Assembly (NCBI GenBank): GCA_949502235.1
Contig: CATBDC010000015.1
Location: 1-64,000 of the forward strand
Reading direction: 5' to 3'
Length of the DNA stretch: 64,000 nucleotides
From: an uncultured Lachnospiraceae bacterium
GTDB lineage: Bacteria > Bacillota > Clostridia > Lachnospirales > Lachnospiraceae
Shown: in pieces, positions 57,329 through 64,000 of the stretch
Numbering within the stretch: position 1 is the first letter of the stretch
Layout of the letters: each line of letters opens with the position of its first letter
Program-made: the position numbers and the translations under genes
Notes under the pieces: generated by a model
Database searches by the model: none
Told to the model about the DNA's origin: nothing
What the model saw: the letters and a program-made list of their open reading frames with translations, nothing else

Positions 57329-58699
57329 ATGAAAATGGAAAAGAAAGACCTTCATAACGAAGTGAAGAAGATGGAATCTCTGCTTAGGTCTGCCTGCAGA
57401 ACTATCTGGGAGCATCCCGAAACCGGCGGCAATGAAAAAGTATCTGCTGATTATTTCAGGAAGCTTCTTGGTGAGGAAGGATTTAAAATCGTAAACGAGG
57501 AGAAACTGGAGCATGCGTTTTATGCAGAATATGGTTCGGGGAAGCCTGTGATCGCGATTCTGGGAGAGTATGATGCGCTTCCCGGATTGTCACAGAAGGT
57601 GTCGGGCAGAAAGGAGCCTGTAGAAGCAGGGGCGCCGGGACATGGATGCGGCCATAATCTTCTGGGAACGGCTTCGGCAGTGGGCGCGATCTCAGTAAAA
57701 AGGTATCTGGAGGCAGAGGGAGCCAGCGGAACCGTACGTTTTTACGGCTGCCCGGAGGAGGAGCTTCTAAGCGGTAAGGTAAAGATGATATATTATCATA
57801 TGTTTGACGGCTGTGATTTTGCGGTCAGCTGGCACCCGATGAGTGCTAATATGGTCTATGACAGCGGTTATCTGGCAAGTGCATCGGCACATTTCAAATT
57901 TAAAGGAAGAAGCTCTCATGCGGCGTTTGCCCCGGAGCTTGGAAGGAGTGCGCTGGATGCCGTTGAGCTGATGAATGTCGGTGTAAATTATCTAAGAGAG
58001 CATGTGACCTCGAAGGCGAGGATCCACTATACAACAGACAGCGGCGGATTTGCTCCGAATATTGTGCCGCCCCTTGCGGGATCATGGTATTTCGTACGTG
58101 CGCCTTATATAGCGGATGTAAAAGAAATCCTTGAGAGAATAAAGAAGGTAGCAGAAGGCGCAGCTCTTATGACCGAGACTGAGGTGGAGATTAAGATAGA
58201 TTACGGTTGCTGCGAGATGCTGGAAAATCATTCATACGGTGATCTTGCGTATCAGAATCTAAAAGAAGCCGGGCTTCCGGTCTTTGACGATGAGGAGCTT
58301 AGCTTTGCCGAAAGCCTGCTTGACACCGTGCCGAAAGCAGATGTGGAAAAGGCGCAGAAATTATATGATACTGAGGGCAGGCCGATGACCTGGAAACTGA
58401 ATGACCGTAACCTGTATCAGGTAAACCCGCTTACGGCGTCCTCAGACAGCGGAGACATCAGCCACATCATGCCAATGTGCGTGATCTCGACTTCCTGCTG
58501 GCCGGCAGGCGTAGCGCCTCATACATGGCAGGCAACGGCGGCAGCCGGGTGCTCCTTAGGAGAAAAAGGCGCATTGAGTGCGGCCCGGGTAATCGCAGGT
58601 ATCGCGTATGATCTGTATAACAGACCGGAGGAGAGAGAAGCAATCCTTAAAGAGTTCCGTGAGAAAAAGGATGACTATACTCCTATGTATGAAGCGTAG
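57329..58699 (+). CDS. AbgB-like M20 amidohydrolase
   Basis: The 456-residue protein matches the AbgB / M20 'aminobenzoyl-glutamate hydrolase B-like' group: AILGEYDALPGLSQ, GHGCGHNLLGTA, YGCPEEELLSGKVKM, FKGRSSHAAFAPELGRSALD and the late SSDSGDISH and HTWQATAA segments. Known relatives split p-aminobenzoyl-glutamate or similar acyl-amino acids in the cell. It lies 30 bases after the membrane pair, so one substrate path of import and amide cleavage is likely. A terminator hairpin follows at 58714. Confidence 0.85.
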   Translation: MKMEKKDLHNEVKKMESLLRSACRTIWEHPETGGNEKVSADYFRKLLGEEGFKIVNEEKLEHAFYAEYGSGKPVIAILGEYDALPGLSQKVSGRKEPVEAGAPGHGCGHNLLGTASAVGAISVKRYLEAEGASGTVRFYGCPEEELLSGKVKMIYYHMFDGCDFAVSWHPMSANMVYDSGYLASASAHFKFKGRSSHAAFAPELGRSALDAVELMNVGVNYLREHVTSKARIHYTTDSGGFAPNIVPPLAGSWYFVRAPYIADVKEILERIKKVAEGAALMTETEVEIKIDYGCCEMLENHSYGDLAYQNLKEAGLPVFDDEELSFAESLLDTVPKADVEKAQKLYDTEGRPMTWKLNDRNLYQVNPLTASSDSGDISHIMPMCVISTSCWPAGVAPHTWQATAAAGCSLGEKGALSAARVIAGIAYDLYNRPEEREAILKEFREKKDDYTPMYEA

Positions 58700-58713
58700 A
58701 GTAAGATGTGGAT

Positions 58714-58770
58714 ATAAGTGTAATGTCGTTTCCTTGACACAAAGTCAGAACGGATGTTACACTTATTTTT
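58714..58770 (+). terminator. Hairpin with T-run between the hydrolase and the PucR gene
   Basis: ATAAGTGTAA (58714-58723) pairs with TTACACTTAT (58757-58766), with CGTT/AACG as a second helix inside, followed by TTTTT. A TTGACA lies in the loop. It ends the transporter-hydrolase transcript, or weakens read-through into the regulator. Confidence 0.75.
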
Positions 58771-58787
58771 GCAAAGGAGAGATGAAG

Positions 58788-60422
58788 ATGGGAATTGCGC
58801 TATATCAGCTGCTGGCACAGGAATATTTTAAGGATTTTCACGTGATTGCAGGTCATAAGGGCCTGTCAAGAGAGGTGCAGGGAGTTGCGGTTATGGATGC
58901 CCCTGATGCGCTCCGGTGGACGAAGGGAAAGGAACTGATTATGACCTCGGGATATGCGCTGTCGAAGGAGCCGCACTGCCTGGAGCGTAATTTTCAGGAG
59001 GGCGCTGCACAGCTGGCGACAGGGCTTATGATCAAACGTCAGCGCTATCTGGATGTGATCCCGGAGCATGTGATTGAATTATTTGACCGGCATGGCGTTC
59101 CGCTTATCAGCATGCCCTTTGAGACTGCATTTATGGATGTTATAAATCAGGTCAATGTAGCCGTGATGAATCAGGCTTTCAAGTGTTTCCGGATCCGGAG
59201 CGACAACCCCTTTCAGATGTCTAGCTTAAGCTTTAAGGAGAGGAAGATAAAAAAGATCCTGCAGGCTGTGGAGGCGGAGATGGATTTCCCGGCGTTTTTG
59301 TATGATATAAATGAAGAGAGAGCCTATTACAGCTCGGCGAATTTCAGGAATATTTCAGAAAAATTTTCCCTGAAGGATGAAGATTACTGGGATCCGTCAA
59401 GAGAACACAGCATGCACAGTCTGTGCGAGCATATGCATATGACCAGATACCGGCTGATTGATCCGGTAAATCCGGACGGTCCCAGGATTAGCTGGGTATT
59501 GATTCCTATCATTATGAATGATGTGACACAGGCATATTTTGTGGTGATGGAATCCAAGGATCTTCTGGATTACTGTGACGAGTACTCTATACGGATCGCA
59601 TTTCTGGAGCTGCAGTCGGTCTACGAGCAGATCATGGTTGCGCAGAGTATAGGAAATATAGGGTTTGAAAATTTTGTGCTGTATGCGCTTAATTATGATG
59701 AGAAGGATCAGGACAGGCTGATTTATCAGGCAAGCCAGCATGGGATTTCCATGTCTAAAAAGTATATCTGTATCATGTTCGCTCAGACAAAGAATGAAGC
59801 GGTAAGCGCCAGAGATGAGCGGAAAAGCTTTGCAAGGGGCTTTTCAGACAGCGCTGTTTCAAAGTTCGGGAGGATGGCATTCCTGGATGAGAACAGAGGA
59901 ATTATTCTCTGGGACGCCCAGGAAGAAGGAAAAAATGATCTGGAGTATTTTAGCGGGATGTTAGAGGAATTCCGCCTTAAAGTAAAAGAAAAATGCAATG
60001 ATATGGAGCTGGAATTTGCAATATGCCGGGATAAGATCAATCTTCTGACATTAAAGGACGGAGTAAAAAGGTGCCAGAAGGTAATGACGATGGGGGAGAG
60101 GCTGTTTCCGGGAGGTCATATCTGGGATTATGAGATGCTGGGCCCTTATGCGTGGATCGATATTCAGGAGGATGAGCTGGAGGCCATGCTTGGCCGGTAC
60201 CGTCTGCTTTTGCAGGATCAGAAGAACCGGGAGCTCTTAAAGACGCTGAAGGTGTATCTGGAGAATAATATGAATTACAGTATTACGGCAGAAAAAATGT
60301 ATGTTCATATTAATACGATACGTAAAAGGATCGATAAGGTAAAGGAGCTCCTCGATGTATCGCTGGACGACCGGATTTTGAGGCTGAAGCTGGAGATGCT
60401 GCTGCAGTTTCTGAATTTGTAG
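58788..60422 (+). CDS. PucR-family transcriptional regulator
   Basis: From the ATG at 58788, eight bases after AAGGAG, the protein has 544 residues. Residues about 5-125 are a PucR N-terminal ligand domain (GLSREVQGVAVMDAPDALRW, ELIMTSGYAL, then ERNFQEGAAQLATGLMIK). The C-terminus has the PucR helix-turn-helix: KVYLENNMNYSITAEKMYVH followed by NTIRKRIDKVKELL. PucR-type proteins often activate nearby nitrogen or purine catabolic genes on sensing a ligand. It probably controls the DUF5058/partner/AbgB operon and perhaps the divergent M20 gene. Confidence 0.88.
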   Translation: MGIALYQLLAQEYFKDFHVIAGHKGLSREVQGVAVMDAPDALRWTKGKELIMTSGYALSKEPHCLERNFQEGAAQLATGLMIKRQRYLDVIPEHVIELFDRHGVPLISMPFETAFMDVINQVNVAVMNQAFKCFRIRSDNPFQMSSLSFKERKIKKILQAVEAEMDFPAFLYDINEERAYYSSANFRNISEKFSLKDEDYWDPSREHSMHSLCEHMHMTRYRLIDPVNPDGPRISWVLIPIIMNDVTQAYFVVMESKDLLDYCDEYSIRIAFLELQSVYEQIMVAQSIGNIGFENFVLYALNYDEKDQDRLIYQASQHGISMSKKYICIMFAQTKNEAVSARDERKSFARGFSDSAVSKFGRMAFLDENRGIILWDAQEEGKNDLEYFSGMLEEFRLKVKEKCNDMELEFAICRDKINLLTLKDGVKRCQKVMTMGERLFPGGHIWDYEMLGPYAWIDIQEDELEAMLGRYRLLLQDQKNRELLKTLKVYLENNMNYSITAEKMYVHINTIRKRIDKVKELLDVSLDDRILRLKLEMLLQFLNL

Positions 60423-60431
60423 AATGTCTAT

Positions 60432-60469
60432 AAGAATGAACTTCAATTTAATTTGAAGTTCATTCTTAT
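60432..60469. terminator. Bidirectional hairpin between pucR-type gene and map
   Basis: AAGAATGAACTTCAA pairs with TTGAAGTTCATTCTT around ATTTAA-like loop bases, with T-rich sequence on the plus side. It sits between convergent genes. Confidence 0.8.
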
Positions 60470-60522
60470 TATCAGAGGCGGATCAGACCGTCTGCCGAAA
60501 ATCGGCAAACAGTCATGAGTAC

Positions 60523-61374
60523 TTACCGCGACAGTACCTCCACCCCGGTTTCTGTCACCAGCACCATATATTCTATCTGTGCCGACAGTCCGCCGTCTTC
60601 TGTATACACGGTCCAGCCATCATCCTCATCTACAAAGAAATCCGGCCCGCCTTCATTTACCATAGGCTCAATTGTAAACATCATGCCGGGTACAAGAACC
60701 ATTTCACTGCCCTTTGGTGTAACGTAGCTTACAAAGGGCTCTTCATGAAACTCCAGTCCGATGCCGTGCCCGCCGATATCCTCAACTACAGAGTAGCCGT
60801 TTCTTTTGGCGTGAGTATTAATGGCGTGGGCGATATCGCCGAGATGTCCCCAGGGCTTTGCAACACTAAGCCCCCTGTCAACACATTCCTGTGTAACACG
60901 CACAAGTCTAGCTGCCCGGGGAGACACATCGCCCATAAGAAACATGCGGGACGCGTCAGAAAAGTACCCATTTAATATAGTAGAAACGTCTACATTTACA
61001 ATATCCCCCTCCATCAGTATTTCATTCTCGTTTGGTATGCCGTGGCAGATGACATCATTAATGGAGGTACACACACTTTTGGGGAAACCGTCATAGTTAA
61101 GGGGCGCTGGTATGCCGCCGTGCCTGGTAGTAAAATCATATACCAGCCTGTCGATTTCTTCGGTGCACATGCCGGGACGGATGTGTGATGCCACATGGTC
61201 TAAAACTGCGGTATTAAGCGCAGCGCTTTTTTTGATCGCCCTGATTTGTTCCGGTGTTTTTAAGAGGGAACGGTCAGGGACAATATGGCCTCTGGCGGCA
61301 AGAGCCAGAAGGCGCAGTTCATATTTGCCCAAGGGATAAGCCTTCTTTCCTTTAAAATATGTATTACTGCTCAC
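60523..61374 (-). CDS. map: Type I methionine aminopeptidase with N-terminal extension
   Basis: The 283-residue enzyme removes the starting methionine of new proteins. Metal ligands are visible in NVDVST, YFSDASR, GHGIGLEFHEE, FTIEPMV and SAQIEYM. The body begins near residue 38 (LLKTPEQIRAIKKSA); the earlier residues (YFKGKKAYPLGKYELR) are an extension without zinc-finger cysteines. It is not in the usual ribosomal-protein cluster, so this may be a second map copy. Alone on the minus strand. Confidence 0.92.
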   Translation of the reverse strand: MSSNTYFKGKKAYPLGKYELRLLALAARGHIVPDRSLLKTPEQIRAIKKSAALNTAVLDHVASHIRPGMCTEEIDRLVYDFTTRHGGIPAPLNYDGFPKSVCTSINDVICHGIPNENEILMEGDIVNVDVSTILNGYFSDASRMFLMGDVSPRAARLVRVTQECVDRGLSVAKPWGHLGDIAHAINTHAKRNGYSVVEDIGGHGIGLEFHEEPFVSYVTPKGSEMVLVPGMMFTIEPMVNEGGPDFFVDEDDGWTVYTEDGGLSAQIEYMVLVTETGVEVLSR

Positions 61375-61504
61375 AATAACCTTATTATAGCATTTTTCCC
61401 CATTGTTTCAAACAAAAAAATAAGGTATACTATATATATGCGTGAATAGCAGCTGCTGTTCACAGAGAACATGATTCAAAATATATCAGCAGTTAGGAGG
61501 AAGA

Positions 61505-62590
61505 ATGATGTTAAGAATAGGCATACTTACAAGCGGCGGCGACTGCCAGGCGTTAAATGCGGCTATGCGCGGAGTTGTAAAGGGAATTTATTCTAAGTGT
61601 AAGGAAAATGAGGTAGAGATCTACGGATTCCAGGAGGGATATAAGGGACTGATATATTCCAATTTTAAGATGCTTACATCCAGAGATTTTTCAGGAATTC
61701 TGACAGTGGGCGGCACGATTTTAGGGACCTCCAGGCAGCCCTTTAAGCTTATGAGGGTGCCGGATGAGAATGGTCTTGATAAGGTGGAGGCAATGAAACA
61801 TACTTATCATAAGCTGAACTTAAACTGTCTGGTAATTCTGGGCGGAAATGGAACACATAAAACAGCCAATCTTCTTCGTGAGGAGGGCCTTAATATCATT
61901 ACGCTTCCCAAGACAATTGACAATGATCTGTGGGGAACGGATATGACCTTTGGTTTCCAGAGCGCTGTGGACATTGCAACTGACACGATTGATAAGATTC
62001 ATACAACGGCAACCTCACATAACCGAGTATTCATTATTGAAATTATGGGCCATAAGGTAGGCTGGGTAGCGCTTCACGCGGCAATTGCAGGCGGCGCAGA
62101 CATTGTGCTGCTTCCTGAGATTCCGTACGATATTGACGTGATTGTTGATGCCATTAATAAGAGGAAAAAAGCAGGAAAGAGATTTACCATTATTGCTGTG
62201 GCGGAAGGAGCTATTTCTAAGAAGGATGCAAAGCTTTCAAAGAAAGAGCTTAGGGAAAAACAGGAAAAGCACAAATATCCTTCCGTTGCATATGAGATGG
62301 CGGAGAAGGTACAGAAGAGAACCGACCAGGAGGTACGTATTGCGGTTCCGGGACATACCCAGAGGGGAGGCTCCCCATGCCCGTATGACAGAGTGCTTTC
62401 TACCAGGCTTGGATCAGCGGCGGCAGAGGCGATTCTGGACGGCGATTTTGGTCACATGATTGGAATTAAGAATGATAAGGTTATCCGTGTTCCTCTTGCA
62501 GAGGTTGCAGGGAAACTGAAATATGTGGATCCTCAGTCTGACATTATTAAGGAAGCAAGGCTTTCCGGCATCAGCTTCGGGGATAAATAG
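61505..62590 (+). CDS. pfkA: 6-phosphofructokinase (group III-like)
   Basis: The 361-residue enzyme phosphorylates fructose 6-phosphate in glycolysis. Seen: TSGGDCQALNAAMRG, then ILGGNGTHKTA (113-116 is GGNG) where the common ATP enzyme has GGDGS, and LPKTIDNDLWGTD with K136. EIMGHKVGWVALHAAIAGGAD and PGHTQRGGSPCPYDR follow. A glycine after the third position with lysine in PKTIDND is the pattern of group III ATP-using forms such as those of Streptomyces; the lysine is also shared with PPi-using enzymes. So ATP use is likely but not certain. dnaX follows directly. Confidence 0.88.
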   Translation: MMLRIGILTSGGDCQALNAAMRGVVKGIYSKCKENEVEIYGFQEGYKGLIYSNFKMLTSRDFSGILTVGGTILGTSRQPFKLMRVPDENGLDKVEAMKHTYHKLNLNCLVILGGNGTHKTANLLREEGLNIITLPKTIDNDLWGTDMTFGFQSAVDIATDTIDKIHTTATSHNRVFIIEIMGHKVGWVALHAAIAGGADIVLLPEIPYDIDVIVDAINKRKKAGKRFTIIAVAEGAISKKDAKLSKKELREKQEKHKYPSVAYEMAEKVQKRTDQEVRIAVPGHTQRGGSPCPYDRVLSTRLGSAAAEAILDGDFGHMIGIKNDKVIRVPLAEVAGKLKYVDPQSDIIKEARLSGISFGDK

Positions 62591-64000
62591 ATGTCGTATA
62601 TGGCATTATACCGGAAATTTCGTCCGGATGAATTTGAAGATGTAAAGGGGCAGGATGCCATTGTGGTGACCCTGAAAAATCAGATTAAGGCGGAGCGTAT
62701 CGGACACGCGTATCTGTTCTGCGGAACCCGCGGCACGGGGAAGACAACGGTAGCGAAAATATTTGCCAGAGCGGTAAACTGTGAGCACCCGGAAGATGGC
62801 AGCCCCTGCGGGAAATGCAAAATGTGCGCCAGCATAGCCGCAGGGTCTTCCATGAATGTGATTGAGATAGATGCCGCGTCTAATAACGGCGTAGATAATA
62901 TCCGTGAGATCCGGGAAGAGGTTTCCTACAGACCAACGGAGGGCAGGTATAAGGTCTACATTATCGATGAAGTACACATGCTTTCCATCGGCGCCTTTAA
63001 CGCCCTCCTTAAGACGCTGGAAGAGCCGCCGGAATACGTGATTTTTATTCTGGCCACAACAGAGGCACATAAGATACCAGTTACAATTTTAAGCCGCTGC
63101 CAGAGATACGACTTTAAACGTATTTCTATTGATACCATTTCAGCAAGACTTAGGGAGCTCATCGAAAAGGAAGAATGGGAGGTAGAAGAAAAGGCCGTAC
63201 GCTATATCGCCAGAATGGCGGACGGCTCCATGCGTGACGCGTTAAGTCTTCTTGATCAGTGCGCGGCATTTTATATTGGACAGAAGCTTACCTACGACCA
63301 TGTCCTGGAGGTGCTTGGGGCAGTTGATACGGAGGTATTTAGCAGACTCTTAAGACAGCTGCTTGCATTTGACACCCAGGAGGTGATAGGAATAGTAGAT
63401 GAGCTGGTTATGCAGGGAAGGGAGCTTTCACAGCTTTCCTCTGATTTTACCTGGTATTTAAGAAATCTTCTGCTTGTCAGAAGTTCGGATCATATGGAGG
63501 ATGTACTGGATGTCTCAACGGAAAATCTGGCAAGACTAAAGGAAGAGGCAGAGCTTGTTACAGATGACACCCTGATGCACTATATCCATGTTTTTTCCGA
63601 TCTTACGAATCAGCTTAAATATGCGACACAGAAACGTGTGCTGCTGGAGATTACACTGATCAGGCTGTGCAGGCCCCAGACACAGACCAGCCATGAGGTT
63701 CTTCTTGAGCGCGTCCGGGCAATAGAAAAACAGCTGGAGGACGGTGTTTTACAGGCCGTACCCGAAAAAAAAAGGACGGTGTACGCAACCGGTGAAATTT
63801 CCGAAAGGGAAGAGAAAAAGCCGGAGCTTCCGAAGGCTCTTAATGAGGATGTAAAAGAGGCCGCAAAGGATTTCCGGAGAATTATAAGCGATGCATCGCC
63901 TATGCTTAAGACATATCTTAAAAAGGCAAGGCTTAGCGCAGGAGAGGGAAACCGGCTTATGATTGTCCTGCCGGATGCGGTGGGTGCGGCGGTTGTAGGA
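62591..64000 (+). CDS. dnaX: DNA polymerase III subunit gamma/tau (runs off the window)
   Basis: The first 470 residues of the clamp-loader ATPase are present. The ATG directly follows the pfkA stop. Walker A is CGTRGTGKTTVAKIFA, a zinc site is CEHPEDGSPCGKCKMC, Walker B is VYIIDEVHML and sensor 1 is FILATTEAHKIP, with the arginine finger in LSRCQRY. Domain III ends near residue 365 and a linker rich in charged residues follows. Within it, codons 392-395 hold a run of nine As (63765-63773); a shift to the -1 frame would stop at 63793-63795. The 3' end lies outside the window. Confidence 0.95.
   Translation, partial: MSYMALYRKFRPDEFEDVKGQDAIVVTLKNQIKAERIGHAYLFCGTRGTGKTTVAKIFARAVNCEHPEDGSPCGKCKMCASIAAGSSMNVIEIDAASNNGVDNIREIREEVSYRPTEGRYKVYIIDEVHMLSIGAFNALLKTLEEPPEYVIFILATTEAHKIPVTILSRCQRYDFKRISIDTISARLRELIEKEEWEVEEKAVRYIARMADGSMRDALSLLDQCAAFYIGQKLTYDHVLEVLGAVDTEVFSRLLRQLLAFDTQEVIGIVDELVMQGRELSQLSSDFTWYLRNLLLVRSSDHMEDVLDVSTENLARLKEEAELVTDDTLMHYIHVFSDLTNQLKYATQKRVLLEITLIRLCRPQTQTSHEVLLERVRAIEKQLEDGVLQAVPEKKRTVYATGEISEREEKKPELPKALNEDVKEAAKDFRRIISDASPMLKTYLKKARLSAGEGNRLMIVLPDAVGAAVVG

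Noticed and set aside
58608-58787. Longer start for the PucR protein
   Set aside because: It overlaps the AbgB-like gene and crosses a terminator-like hairpin; the ATG at 58788 has a proper ribosome site.

Overview
This window looks like a chromosomal segment of a spore-forming, anaerobic gut-type Firmicute, most likely a Lachnospiraceae-like Clostridium relative. The basis is the sporulation and division block yabP-yabQ-divIC-spoIIE-tilS-hpt-ftsH, a CotS-type coat kinase, GlgC/GlgD glycogen synthesis, the archaeal/eukaryal-type ProRS behind a T-box, a QueT transporter, ferredoxin-type aldo/keto reductase and moderate GC with AGGAGG ribosome sites. I saw no rRNA, tRNA or CRISPR array.

Layout. 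1-6.6 kb: a MarR-controlled gene set with a MalY/PatB C-S lyase, an M19 dipeptidase, a DUF5058-type membrane protein, its small membrane partner, and a MalY lyase fused to a peroxiredoxin-like domain. 6.6-14 kb: accessory zone with QueT and a preQ1-type leader, an Rpn-like nuclease, two uncharacterised helical proteins, several broken genes (AAA ATPase, ATPase/TOPRIM pair, HicB) and a compact type I toxin-antitoxin locus. 13.8-21 kb: a second version of the first gene set with its own two MarR proteins, plus a double-cubane-type iron-sulfur protein and an amino-acid permease. 21-34 kb: YczE-like protein, aldo/keto reductase, AsnS, a two-component system joined to a YhaO/YhaN pair, Prs, DnaC-like and DnaD proteins, MurC. 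34-54 kb: glgC-glgD-spoVG, a pseudouridine synthase, proS, a RAYT-type transposase, cca, cotS, phosphoglucomutase, the hup-to-ftsH block and a GH13 glucosidase. 54-60 kb: two M20 amidohydrolases flanking a third DUF5058/partner pair and a PucR regulator. 60-64 kb: map, pfkA and a dnaX that runs off the end.

The main candidate for an undescribed system is the DUF5058 plus small-membrane-partner pair. It occurs three times, always next to enzymes that open peptide or amide bonds (M19 dipeptidase, M20 amidohydrolase), twice with a C-S lyase, and always with a local regulator (MarR or PucR). I infer a two-component transporter family for small peptide- or amide-linked compounds. In two of the three loci the likely path is uptake, dipeptide cleavage, then C-S cleavage of the cysteine moiety to thiol, pyruvate and ammonia. 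Shared operator-like motifs sit on the promoters of these units.

Three families of short dispersed elements also shape the window: (i) GGGACGG-type REP-like palindromes, one in frame inside a gene, two forming gene 3' ends, and two bracketing a RAYT transposase; (ii) three ~250-bp elements that fold into long rods with clear compensatory changes; (iii) GTTACTGTTCAC-type elements, again with a covarying hairpin. Most functional statements below rest on motifs and gene order read by eye; no database search was run.
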